A stretch of DNA of 40,669 nucleotides from a virus. Below the pieces are notes generated by a model. The model had not been told where the DNA came from, ran no database searches, and saw nothing but the letters and a program-made list of their open reading frames with translations. Of the stretch, positions 1 through 8,323 are shown one piece after another. The stretch lies in IMG/VR virus record IMGVR_UViG_3300042868_008932, positions 1 through 40,669 of that record, one strand, 5' to 3'. Position 1 is the stretch's first letter. Each line of letters begins with the position of its first letter. Position numbers and translations under genes: made by a program.

Positions 1-127
1 GCGTTGTTGTATTAACCAATCCAGTTACCGTAGCAGATGCCGAAGGGGCAATCGTATTTATTTGGGCAGTCTTCCATTGTGCAGGACTCGTAGTATTATC
101 ATAGTAAAGAGTATCGTTTAGGCTTGG
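1..127. repeat. 127-bp terminal direct repeat, left copy
   Basis: It is identical to 40543-40669. A length of 127 equals a k-mer size commonly used by short-read assemblers, so this is most likely the assembly overlap of a circular contig and not a biological terminal repeat. The fibre reading frame passes through it without a break, which supports circular closure. Confidence 0.95.
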
Positions 128-1186
128 TGTTTGAGCCTGAACATCGTGAATCTCTTTTAACTCAAAGCCATTCTGGACCTTTACGAAAATCTCTCCGTTC
201 GATGCATTCTTCCTGGTAACAATCCCGATGAATACTAAATGGTCTGGGGCATATGGTTTATTTACTAACCCATATATTAGGTCACCATTCACTCCAAGCC
301 ATACCGGGTCTCCTGCTGCTCCTGCCGTTGATGTATCAAGGCCGGCCAGAAGACCTTCTGTAATTACATTAACCAAGGCATTCGTAGCACCAGAGGCATC
401 AATCAGGCCCATAGTCTTTGAACTTGTGGCCTCCGAAGTATTACTTGCCTTCCTTACAAGCATATTGGTTCCATTGGCACCATATACATAAACTGCTTGC
501 CCCTTATTTATTGCCTCATCCAGTTTAACCTGATGCTGAACCGTTGATGTATAGGCAGCTGCCGGGATGGCCCAAGTATAATCCCCTCTAAGGAAATTGC
601 CACTTGAAGGACTTCCAGTTGCAGAAAGCATTCCGATATCTACTGCACCATTGGCAATTGTGGCCGTAACAGATCCAGTTCCAGAAGCAGTTACATCTCC
701 GGTTAATGCCGTGATGCCTCCACCAGTTGAACCGGAAATCGGAAAGTATCCAACGATTCTCCAGTTTCCACTTCCCTCACTCAGTATAAGACAAGCATCC
801 CCTGCTGCCGTGGTTTTGTTGGCAGATCCTGGGATTATAAGACTGGTAGCATTATAGGTCAAAATATAGGCATCGTCAAACACAAGGACAAACCTTGTCC
901 CTGCCTGAAGATTACCGAAGCTATTTATGGTTGTTGGTGACCCAGAGATATGGACAAAGTTACCATCGGCCAAAGCCAGATTAGTAGTTGATCCTGCGGT
1001 AACCGAAGTACTATCGGACTCATATATTACATTCTGTAAGGACGATGCATCCTTCTGGGTAACGAAGGAATCAATACCATTGGTAATCCAGTCCCTTAAA
1101 TCCTGGGGGGAAATAAGTTGACTGGTATTATTCGGGAAAAGGCTTAAGCTATCGTTAGCTAATTGGGTCCTGGTTCTATTCGCCAT
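1..1186 (-). CDS. tail fibre protein, N-terminal part (gene split by the linear ends)
   Basis: An ATG at 1186 opens a frame that runs off the left edge without a stop. Because bases 1-127 recur at 40543-40669, the frame continues at 40542 and stops at 39869, giving one 619-residue protein. This part starts MANRTRTQLANDS and is rich in Gly, Ser, Thr and Asn. It contains TALTGDVTASGTG and LVNVITEGL-type stretches like those in phage fibre and receptor-binding proteins. The start overlaps the preceding tail gene (stop at 1176) by 11 bp, which suggests translational coupling. Its role is probably host recognition at the tail tip. Fibre is inferred from composition, length and place; the continuity of the frame is seen directly. 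Confidence 0.75.
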   Translation of the reverse strand, partial: MANRTRTQLANDSLSLFPNNTSQLISPQDLRDWITNGIDSFVTQKDASSLQNVIYESDSTSVTAGSTTNLALADGNFVHISGSPTTINSFGNLQAGTRFVLVFDDAYILTYNATSLIIPGSANKTTAAGDACLILSEGSGNWRIVGYFPISGSTGGGITALTGDVTASGTGSVTATIANGAVDIGMLSATGSPSSGNFLRGDYTWAIPAAAYTSTVQHQVKLDEAINKGQAVYVYGANGTNMLVRKASNTSEATSSKTMGLIDASGATNALVNVITEGLLAGLDTSTAGAAGDPVWLGVNGDLIYGLVNKPYAPDHLVFIGIVTRKNASNGEIFVKVQNGFELKEIHDVQAQTPSLNDTLYYDNTTSPAQWKTAQINTIAPSASATVTGLVNTTT

Positions 1187-3632
1187 TATCGTATCCGGTG
1201 TCAAACCCGGTAGTAAAGGCCCCACCTAACAATGCATCTTGTGCAGACATCAGTAGGGTAAACTTTGTAGTACCACCGGAAGAGTCTTCAGGTTGATTTG
1301 AGGCATCCAGAATAAAACCCTGAATATCCAAACTTCCTGATTTGAGCCTTACTTTCCGGTATTGCTCATCCTGGCTCAAAGTTAAGAAATCACAAAGACT
1401 TTGTGGGTAATTAAACTCCACCGAGATAGGCTTGAATAAAACATAATTATGGTCTGGGTCCAGAGCCAAGGCATCAATATCTATATTCTCAGCAACCACT
1501 TCGTCAGAGGTAAACTGGATGCAAGGTTCATCTGAACTGCTAATCGCACTTGAATAGCTTGTCTGGTATTCACCGACTTGATACTGAAGCTTTGGATCTA
1601 TCAGACCATAGGTATGCATACCAAGAACCTTCCACCATCTTCCGGCCACCCTTACTGGGGAATGGAAGATATTGTAGATGTTATCCAATGGACTGCTTGA
1701 GTAAGTTATTAGACTGCTTGGCATACTCACGGTTCCAGGATTGAATGTAACTGAACCAGTTTCCCCAGGAATGCGGAAACAAGTATTCTCTACATCCTCT
1801 ATCTCCAGAGTATTTCTATTGAGCCATATCAGGAATAGGTTGTAATCATTAGGTCTGTCGGAAGATCCACCGCCATTACTGATGGTACTTAGCCTACGGC
1901 TAAACTCAATGGCATACCCTTCGGCAATGATGTTACTCCTGATATCCAGATTGGCCGTAGAACCTTCATTCATTGCTCGGTTGGCCACGAAGTAGTTCCG
2001 GTCTGTATGGATGGCCCAGGCTCCAGAGATTTGTATGTTCTTCCAGTTCGGATTGTAGCCAAGTGTAATATTGTTTATCAACTTGTCAACCTTGGCCATC
2101 TGGGTTACCTCACCGACATTCTCAAAGGTCTGGCTTATCTGGTTCTGGTAGAAGTACTCCCTTGGCTCTATCCTGATTTTCCATTCAGTCCCGGTCCATT
2201 CGAAGGCCCAACCAAGGCAGAAAATCTTATCCAGTTCGTCAAATGTTTCTTTGAAGGATGTCTTCAGCTTGGTAAGATCATCTGGATTTTCGGTGCCAAC
2301 ATTACACCCGATGCTTATTTGCTCAATAGTTCTGGCATTACGGATTTTAAGACCATTGGTCAGGAAGTTATTCCAATAGCATCCACCTCCTGATTCGCTG
2401 AATACATCAGAAAGAAGTTTGTCATCACTTCCAGTAAGGATATAAATCTGCCTCTTGAGCCATTGCTCTATGGTTAACCCATTGCATAAAGAGGCAAAGT
2501 CACCAGTATTAATCTCGGAAACTGAAAGGCATACATTATTCCATACAACCTTCCATTCAGCCTCGTACCATTGGTTTGTCAATGGGGCCGGAAGTATTAC
2601 CAGGTCATCTCTTTTTAAAGTACCATTAACTCCTATCTCCATTGAGATAAAAGCTTTATAATCTGGCTGAAGAGTAAATGTCCCAGTAAAGTCCCAGGTG
2701 TTTGTAGTAAATGTAGGATAGGCTTGCCCAATCCCAGGACTGCTTACTAAAGCCGTACTGCCAATTAGTATGGAATAAATAAAATTGTCTGCACTATCAT
2801 ATACCGAAAGGATTACATCGGCATTAGAATCAGCACTAATGACTAATGGGTTTGGAATCCAAGCTATGCCACCCCAGGCACCTTGCTTTAGGTCCTCAAA
2901 GGAAAAGTATGTATCTCCGTGGAATGCAAAATCATATGTTCTTGCGTACCCTGCATTGTTTTTCATAAAAGGGGCACCGTAGGACCAAAGCAATCCAGTA
3001 GGATCAAAGGTTGTCCCTACTGGAGAAACAAAGTCGCTATTGTCAAAGTATGTAGGTGCAATTGTAGAATATTTAGCAATGTCCCAACCATACTTTGGAC
3101 CTACAAAACTATATTCCCAACTTAGAAGAACCGTGCTATCAACTTCTTTCTGGGAGGCAGCGGCAGCCAGATATAAATCCTGCTTGTGTAACCTTACATT
3201 CTTATAAGTCAAAGGATCTATGGCATTCCCATTAAGGTCCTTTAATGTGGTAAGGTCAATTTCCACATCCTGCCTGGCCTTGAATTGTTCCCGGAAGTTA
3301 TCGTCAATAATGCCAACGGTTATCTCCCAGGAATCCGTGTCACACACATTATGTTCCTCGTAAACTGAGAGATTCAGGAAACCATCGAACTGCCAAGGGT
3401 TTCCATCGTACCCGACATCCGAAATAATCTGGATGGCAATCTGGGCATTGATGAAGTACTGGTCATACTGGGCCTTAATAAGCTTCGCACCTTTCTCATA
3501 GAACTTTAGTTCGGTGCTGAATGGTTGGTCTATTCCGTGGCTTTCCATCCGGATGGCCGTAAATTCTACTGCATCCCAACCTATTGGTTCTTCAACCTCG
3601 GTTCCATTAAGATAAAAACTCCATCCTGCCAT
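1176..3632 (-). CDS. tail-associated structural protein (818 aa)
   Basis: This large protein lies directly downstream of the tape measure gene and upstream of the fibre, the usual place of distal-tail or tail-hub proteins in siphoviruses. It begins MAGWSFYLNGTEVEEPIGW and is rich in Trp, Tyr and beta-strand-like segments, with no membrane segment. I recognise no catalytic motif. The ATG at 3632 lies only 4 nt after a TACTTTTG promoter box (3637-3644), which itself follows a terminator, so the message may be leaderless. Function is inferred from position and size only. Confidence 0.65.
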   Translation of the reverse strand: MAGWSFYLNGTEVEEPIGWDAVEFTAIRMESHGIDQPFSTELKFYEKGAKLIKAQYDQYFINAQIAIQIISDVGYDGNPWQFDGFLNLSVYEEHNVCDTDSWEITVGIIDDNFREQFKARQDVEIDLTTLKDLNGNAIDPLTYKNVRLHKQDLYLAAAASQKEVDSTVLLSWEYSFVGPKYGWDIAKYSTIAPTYFDNSDFVSPVGTTFDPTGLLWSYGAPFMKNNAGYARTYDFAFHGDTYFSFEDLKQGAWGGIAWIPNPLVISADSNADVILSVYDSADNFIYSILIGSTALVSSPGIGQAYPTFTTNTWDFTGTFTLQPDYKAFISMEIGVNGTLKRDDLVILPAPLTNQWYEAEWKVVWNNVCLSVSEINTGDFASLCNGLTIEQWLKRQIYILTGSDDKLLSDVFSESGGGCYWNNFLTNGLKIRNARTIEQISIGCNVGTENPDDLTKLKTSFKETFDELDKIFCLGWAFEWTGTEWKIRIEPREYFYQNQISQTFENVGEVTQMAKVDKLINNITLGYNPNWKNIQISGAWAIHTDRNYFVANRAMNEGSTANLDIRSNIIAEGYAIEFSRRLSTISNGGGSSDRPNDYNLFLIWLNRNTLEIEDVENTCFRIPGETGSVTFNPGTVSMPSSLITYSSSPLDNIYNIFHSPVRVAGRWWKVLGMHTYGLIDPKLQYQVGEYQTSYSSAISSSDEPCIQFTSDEVVAENIDIDALALDPDHNYVLFKPISVEFNYPQSLCDFLTLSQDEQYRKVRLKSGSLDIQGFILDASNQPEDSSGGTTKFTLLMSAQDALLGGAFTTGFDTGYDNGE

Positions 3633-3636
3633 ATCG

Positions 3637-3672
3637 CAAAAGTATAAAAAAAAGACCCTGAAAATCAGGGCC
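3637..3672 (-). promoter_or_regulatory. terminator-promoter relay before the tail protein gene
   Basis: Hairpin arms at 3656-3661 and 3665-3670 are followed on the minus strand by eight T (3646-3653), a rho-independent terminator for the tape measure transcript. The T tract runs into TACTTTTG (3637-3644), which matches the Bacteroidetes -7 box TAnnTTTG. No good -33 TTG is seen at the usual spacing; TTT is there instead. Confidence 0.65.
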
Positions 3673-3692
3673 TCTTTCCAACTGTTTCTAAC

Positions 3693-6600
3693 CTAAAGTT
3701 TTGAGGGGAATTGGTTGTTCAGGATTTTACTGGTTCTCCTTGGAGTCCTAATGAATTTCTCAAATCCTCGTTCGTTCATATTTATCTGGTGGACCGGCAT
3801 TGACTCCAGGATTCCTCCAATCTTATCAAGTTTCCGGCCTATCCCGGATTCAGGATCAATTGGTCTGCCTTGGTTCATAGCATTGGCCCAGAACAATTCC
3901 TTTTTCGATAGTGCGTGGTTCGGGATAACTTGGGCACCTTTTGGAAGGTCAATCAGGGTAGCCATTGGAGGTGTATAGTAAACCTGACCATCAGTAGTTA
4001 CTACTCGTTCCGTTCCTGCCTCACCGACCAACGCAGGGCCACCTGGGTGTGGCCTTCCTTTTGTACCATCTTTGTATGGTGGTACTGGAGGCGGTTGGGA
4101 CAAGATGGCTCCGATTGCAAATGCTTGGGCAGCCAGACCTATTGCAGCCACCGGGGCAAGTACTCCAGTAGATATCCACTTAGCAATCTCTGGGGCAGTC
4201 TTAAAGATTACCTCGGCCACCGCCATTACTTGTCTTGCTTTGAATTGTTTCAACTCTATTTCGTATTCGGCTCTGGCCTTCTCTTGAGCCAACTGGGCAA
4301 GCTTCTGTTTATTACCATCGGCAAGCCGGACATCGGATTCGTACTTTTGATTAAGGGCCTCCTTCTCCCGATCCAGATTGGATATATAAAGATTACTAAG
4401 GTCATTAAATATTTGGCCCATTGCATCGGCACTTGCTTGAACAATCTCAAGCATTTTTTCTTGTTGCCTCTTTTGCCCTGCAATCTTTATTTCATATTCC
4501 TGAGAGTCAAGGTCGGCAAGCTTTGCTTTAATCATTGCAGATTCCCGGTCCCGATAATCAGCAGAAAGACCTAATGTCTTTTTCATTCGATCTTCAGCAG
4601 CAATCAGCCTATTCCTCTCAGTAGTGATATCAGCAAGAGTCCCTTGGTCAAGTATGTCTTGCCTATCATATTCGTTTTTGGCATCGGCAGCCAGTCTCCT
4701 TGTGGCTGCTCTTGAATAAATCATCTCACGGTCAAAGGCAGCCTCTTCATCAAGCTTTGCTTGCTCGTCATAATATTTATTAAGGGCCAGAAGTTGTTGG
4801 TTAAGGCTATCTGTTTTAATCTTTGTTATTTGGGCATCGTATCTTTTGATAATTTCTAACCTTTTTGCATCTCCTATTTCCTGAATGGATATAGCTTTAT
4901 TAAGTTCTAAAACTAATGCCTCGGCTTGCTTGTCTGCATTGTTCTTTATAGTATCAAGTTCATTCTGCAAATCAGTTTGCCTTGCTTGCTTCCTTTTGAA
5001 TGTAGCCTCGTCAATTTTATCCTGGCTTTTTTTCAGGTAGTCCTTTTCAATTTTCAGGGCCTCGTCTAAGGCTTTCTTACGGATATTTAACTGCTCCTGA
5101 TTATCCCTCTCATTCTCGCCTCTCCTTTTAACTGCATTGTTCTTAGCAAGTTCAAGGTCCTTAAATCTTGCATCCTCGTCAATCTTCAACATCTCGTTAT
5201 TAAACTTGACATTGTTTTCAAGCAATTTAACATCCCTTGTATAGCCTTCCCTTGTATTTGCTTTAATCCTATCGTCCTCTGCCTTTTTCAAGGCTTCTTG
5301 TTGTGCAATAAGTTTTCTGTAAAGATCCTCAAGAGCCTTGTTCTTTTTCTTAATTGACTCTTCATCAGGAAGGATTTTTGTAATCTCAGGAAGAGTCCCA
5401 TAAATTGACTTTAAGGCATCCAGAGCAGACTTAGCCTTCCGGATCGTTAGTTCATTTTTATCAATTCTATTCTCAATATCCTTTACATATCCGGTCCTTA
5501 GATATTCAGCATCAATTTTCTTTTGAGCATCCCGGTTCTCCTTCTCAAGTTTCTTAATATCGTCTTCCTGCCTTTTCATTTCAGAGACAATCTTGTCTAC
5601 CACTTGTTGTCTCTCTCTGGCAAACTGGGTTTCAATCAATAGCCTCTGAGTATTTCCGGTTGCCGTAGTATCATTTATGGTTTGTTGATACTGACTATTT
5701 AAATCGGTCAAAGTCTTAAACCTTTCCTTTGTGCCTTCAATCAGGAAATCATAGACGAACATCACTTCTTTCTGTTCTTTCTTAAATTCCTGGAAAGACT
5801 TGTCGGGAAACAATCCATTCTTAGCATAGTAGTTCCCGGCATCATTTATGCTTTCAAGTTTTTTGACAAACGAATCAAGCAATCCTACAACCGTTCCAAT
5901 TATTTTACTATCCCCAAGGCTTTCTTTCAAGCCAGTCCAGGCATTACTAAGCCTATTAACATCTTTACCAAGGGTATCTATGTATGCCCCAGATTTACCA
6001 AGTTGTCCCAAAGCCTCAAAGAATGCTGGGGCGAATTCCGTGGAAAGTAGTTTCCCTTCTTCCACCAGTTTAACAAGTTCTCCTGCCGTGATACTTATCT
6101 GGCCAGTCATCTTAGCTGCTGCAATCTGTGCTGCCTCCATTGCAATTGGCAATCGTTCTCCAATCTGGTGATAAAGTTCCTGGGCCGAGACTTTAGGTTT
6201 GGCCAACATTTGTCCAACTCCAAAGAAAATCAATTGGGCATCCTGGGCCGTTACATTCATTGCAGCCATTGCAGTTGACAATTGCCTAAACATATCCCTT
6301 TGTTGTTGGACAGATATGTTGGCACGGTTGGCAGCAGCAGAGAAAGATTTGAAACCTTCTACGGCAGCTTCCAGAGGGATACCAAATTCCTCGGCAGTTT
6401 TTTTCAGGTATTCAAAGTTGGCTGCACCTCCAATCATACTACCGGCAGTAAACTCCAAGGTCTTTCTTAGACCTTCCATTTTTATGGTAGTATCCAGAAC
6501 TGCTTTGCCGAATGCAAGTATGGCCTGAACAGAAAAGTAAGTAGCAATGTATCCACCTATCTTCTTTACAGATTCGCCCATTTGGTCAATTTCATTTCGG

Positions 6601-6806
6601 GCATTTCTTGTTCCCTGACCAATCTGGTTCCCGGCTTGTTGCCCGGCCTGACCAGTAGCATTTAACTGAGCCTGAAGTTTCTTTAAGTCATTAAGTAACT
6701 GCCTATCCTCCGCACTTAGCCTATCGAAAAGGGCCGTGGCATTGGCCAGGTCCGTGGTATCAAGGGTATACTTGATCTTAATCTCATTATTGGAAATCGT
6801 TGCCAT
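3693..6806 (-). CDS. tape measure protein (1037 aa)
   Basis: This is a tail-length ruler around which the tail tube assembles. The N-terminal 60-270 region matches the tape-measure N-terminal family of lambda-like and Bacteroidetes phages (FTAGSMIGGAANFEYLKKTA; GVGQMLAKPKVSAQELYHQI). Residues about 330-850 are highly charged, Lys/Glu/Ala-rich predicted coiled coil. Around 860-920 there is a hydrophobic stretch with Ala/Gly/Ile, as is usual for tape measures. It is the longest gene in the genome. At the usual 1.5 angstrom per residue the tail would be roughly 150 nm. The frameshifting chaperone gene lies just upstream. It has its own promoter, TTG-N17-TACTTTTG at 6823-6850. Confidence 0.93.
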   Translation of the reverse strand: MATISNNEIKIKYTLDTTDLANATALFDRLSAEDRQLLNDLKKLQAQLNATGQAGQQAGNQIGQGTRNARNEIDQMGESVKKIGGYIATYFSVQAILAFGKAVLDTTIKMEGLRKTLEFTAGSMIGGAANFEYLKKTAEEFGIPLEAAVEGFKSFSAAANRANISVQQQRDMFRQLSTAMAAMNVTAQDAQLIFFGVGQMLAKPKVSAQELYHQIGERLPIAMEAAQIAAAKMTGQISITAGELVKLVEEGKLLSTEFAPAFFEALGQLGKSGAYIDTLGKDVNRLSNAWTGLKESLGDSKIIGTVVGLLDSFVKKLESINDAGNYYAKNGLFPDKSFQEFKKEQKEVMFVYDFLIEGTKERFKTLTDLNSQYQQTINDTTATGNTQRLLIETQFARERQQVVDKIVSEMKRQEDDIKKLEKENRDAQKKIDAEYLRTGYVKDIENRIDKNELTIRKAKSALDALKSIYGTLPEITKILPDEESIKKKNKALEDLYRKLIAQQEALKKAEDDRIKANTREGYTRDVKLLENNVKFNNEMLKIDEDARFKDLELAKNNAVKRRGENERDNQEQLNIRKKALDEALKIEKDYLKKSQDKIDEATFKRKQARQTDLQNELDTIKNNADKQAEALVLELNKAISIQEIGDAKRLEIIKRYDAQITKIKTDSLNQQLLALNKYYDEQAKLDEEAAFDREMIYSRAATRRLAADAKNEYDRQDILDQGTLADITTERNRLIAAEDRMKKTLGLSADYRDRESAMIKAKLADLDSQEYEIKIAGQKRQQEKMLEIVQASADAMGQIFNDLSNLYISNLDREKEALNQKYESDVRLADGNKQKLAQLAQEKARAEYEIELKQFKARQVMAVAEVIFKTAPEIAKWISTGVLAPVAAIGLAAQAFAIGAILSQPPPVPPYKDGTKGRPHPGGPALVGEAGTERVVTTDGQVYYTPPMATLIDLPKGAQVIPNHALSKKELFWANAMNQGRPIDPESGIGRKLDKIGGILESMPVHQINMNERGFEKFIRTPRRTSKILNNQFPSKL

Positions 6807-6822
6807 TTCAAATCAGTTTTGG

Positions 6823-6860
6823 CAAAAGTACATAAAAAAAACCCCTGCAATCTGCAAGGG
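6823..6860 (-). promoter_or_regulatory. terminator-promoter relay before the tape measure gene
   Basis: Minus-strand hairpin arms at 6842-6849 and 6853-6860, with a 3-nt loop, are followed by about eight T, so this ends the chaperone transcript. It leads directly into TACTTTTG (6823-6830). The -33 TTG lies inside the hairpin at N17. The tape measure ATG is at 6806. The same -7 sequence is used at 3637-3644. Confidence 0.7.
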
Positions 6861-6885
6861 CCTTTCCACACTCTTTATGAATAAC

Positions 6886-7697
6886 CTATTTCCTAAGTTG
6901 GGCCTTACTCCGACTTATTTCCTTTCTCCTCTCCATCATCCAATGGTTGTAGAAGAGGTAGTATTCGTAAACTGGCCTTTCGACCATAAATTTATATCGT
7001 TCAGGATTTCCATCTGCGACTGCAATTCCTTCTTCATATCGTTGTCTGAATTGTCCATTGACATAATTGAAATAATATGTGTCAGGTCTTTCAATCTTGC
7101 CATTGTTTCCCCTTGCAAATAGGTCGGGAAACTCTGTGCTAACTCTCTCCCAGAGGGCATTAAAGTGTACTCCGGGAGCCGTAAAAAAAAATCGGGTACA
7201 TCGTTATTGGCCATCCAATGCTTTATCTTGTCCTGGTTGTACGGATACTGGTAGTCCAATGGATTTTCCTTCTCGTCAAAGTATAGCACGGATGCCAGTT
7301 TTAACTGCCGGGTCAGGCTGAAGGACATATCCAATTGTTCCTTTAACCTATGGGCCAACACCCCGATTTCGAAAATCTTCTTATCGTGCTTCCGTTTTTC
7401 ATCGGTTACTACCGAAATTAAAGAATTTACCCAAGCTTTTAGCTGGTCTGGGTTGATTTGCCAAAGTTCCTCGGTCAGGATATCCCTTGCTGCCACCGCC
7501 CTTTGGAAGGGGATGTTGACATCAGAATTAAACTTGAAGTAGTTTACCCCACCAGACTCAAAGACAAACTCTATCTGGTCCCACCGTTCTTTCGGTGCCA
7601 GACCTTGATACATAGGTTTTCCTGATGGATCTACTTTTGGAGAATCGACCTTAGTCTTTTTAAGAAAAGGTGGTTTAGTCCTAAACCAATTAAGCAT
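6886..7697 (-). CDS. tail assembly chaperone, -1 frameshift fusion (270 aa)
   Basis: Residues 1-171 are read as in the short form, then a -1 slip on T_TTT_TTT (minus strand, 7191-7185) moves reading into a frame that stays open for 99 codons to a TAG at 6886. The -1 frame has a stop codon just upstream of the slip site and no ATG before the last 33 residues, so it can be reached only by frameshifting. The extension looks protein-like (e.g. PERYKFMVERPVYEYYLFYN) and ends with a basic segment. A possible 5-bp stem (7174-7178 with 7147-7151) begins four nt past the slip site. This mirrors lambda G-GT: the fusion should bind the tape measure. A T9 assembly error is the main alternative. Confidence 0.7.
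6936..7697 (-). CDS. tail assembly chaperone, unshifted form (253 aa)
   Basis: This is the zero-frame product of the gene immediately upstream of the tape measure, the position of lambda gpG-type tail chaperones. It starts MLNWFRTKPPFLKKT and has a soluble, helical, charged composition with DEKENPLDYQYPYNQ near residue 140-155. At residues 170-171 it crosses a T9 run (7183-7191) that forms a T_TTT_TTT slippery heptamer, after which the -1 frame stays open. It overlaps the upstream membrane-protein gene by 67 bp. The family is not recognised from sequence alone; the chaperone role is inferred from position plus the frameshift. Confidence 0.75.
   Translation of the reverse strand: MLNWFRTKPPFLKKTKVDSPKVDPSGKPMYQGLAPKERWDQIEFVFESGGVNYFKFNSDVNIPFQRAVAARDILTEELWQINPDQLKAWVNSLISVVTDEKRKHDKKIFEIGVLAHRLKEQLDMSFSLTRQLKLASVLYFDEKENPLDYQYPYNQDKIKHWMANNDVPDFFLRLPEYTLMPSGRELAQSFPTYLQGETMARLKDLTHIISIMSMDNSDNDMKKELQSQMEILNDINLWSKGQFTNTTSSTTIG
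7183..7191 (-). promoter_or_regulatory. slippery site for programmed -1 frameshift
   Basis: Nine T on the minus strand give codons GAT TTT TTT TTA in frame 0 and TTT TTT TTT ACG in the -1 frame. It is the ideal X_XXY_YYZ heptamer made only of T. It is directly followed by ACGG and a possible CTCCC/GGGAG hairpin. Confidence 0.7.
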
Positions 7698-7951
7698 AGA
7701 GAAAATGGATATTCAAAAATGAAGTAAGAAACAAAAAGCCATTGCCAAGCACCAGAGCAGTATACACACTCACCGAGTGGTTTCGCTATCGTCTCTGGTA
7801 GGTTTTGGAGCCACAATAAATACGATTTTCCAATCGGATGATCGTCCAGGAGATGATTCAGGAACCAAGACAAACAAGCCATCAGGAATGTTGCTATCAT
7901 CAGGCATAATAATACAACAACCCCTTCTACCCTTTCCGCAGGAAACATCAT
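7631..7951 (-). CDS. small membrane protein with CxxC motif, DUF1360-like
   Basis: This is a 106-residue protein with an N-terminal hydrophobic segment (about residues 9-30) and a second hydrophobic region (about 70-95). Between them is CVYCSGAW, which resembles the CPFCxGxW motif of DUF1360-type membrane proteins. It lies between the terminase region and the tail chaperone, overlapping the chaperone start by 67 bp. The role is unknown. Membrane location is inferred from hydrophobicity. Confidence 0.65.
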   Translation of the reverse strand: MMFPAERVEGVVVLLCLMIATFLMACLSWFLNHLLDDHPIGKSYLLWLQNLPETIAKPLGECVYCSGAWQWLFVSYFIFEYPFSLCLIGLGLNHLFLKRLRSILQK

Positions 7952-7954
7952 ACA

Positions 7955-8323
7955 TTATTGGAAAATATCTAAAGTACAAACCGTATTATCATTGGTACCT
8001 GGGGCCATATCCCATTGGACTCCGGTGGCATACTGGCCGTTCCAGGAAAAGCCAATAACCTCAAAGGTTGATGGGTCAATAAACTGGAGAGTGTAAGGGC
8101 CACCATAGGAGTTGAACCAGTTCGGTGGAAGTTCATCCAGAGGAATGTCAATAAGGCCATCCTCTACTACAATGCTCAGTTCAAATGAGGCATTATTGTT
8201 CTTGGTCATCCTAACCCGGATAACCGGATCAATGTAGTCATTAGGGACTTCGACCCAAAACTCCGTGCAACAACCTATGATGGGTTGGCAGATGACCATA
8301 TTATTCTTGCAACAATTTGCCAT
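7955..8323 (-). CDS. hypothetical virion-region protein (122 aa)
   Basis: The best start is the ATG at 8323 (MANCCKNNMVICQPIIGCC), which overlaps the terminase stop by 23 bp; longer readings from upstream non-ATG codons lie wholly inside the terminase gene. The N-terminus holds five Cys within 17 residues, and the rest is beta-rich (PPNWFNSYGGPYTLQFIDPS). It lies between terminase and the membrane protein and is probably co-transcribed with both. I do not recognise a family. A small structural or connector protein would fit the place. Confidence 0.6.
   Translation of the reverse strand: MANCCKNNMVICQPIIGCCTEFWVEVPNDYIDPVIRVRMTKNNNASFELSIVVEDGLIDIPLDELPPNWFNSYGGPYTLQFIDPSTFEVIGFSWNGQYATGVQWDMAPGTNDNTVCTLDIFQ

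Noticed and set aside
1-127. Terminal repeat considered as a true packaged direct terminal repeat
   Set aside because: It lies inside a coding gene and its length matches a standard assembler k-mer; circular overlap is simpler. Coverage data could change this.
3915-4574. 219-residue plus-strand ORF opposite the tape measure gene
   Set aside because: Antisense shadow of a clear coiled-coil coding region, without promoter or motif.
6936-7697. Loss of the -1 extension as a plain sequencing error in the T9 run
   Set aside because: Both frames downstream are protein-like, and the position is that of frameshifting tail chaperones. The error hypothesis remains the main alternative and is stated in the feature.
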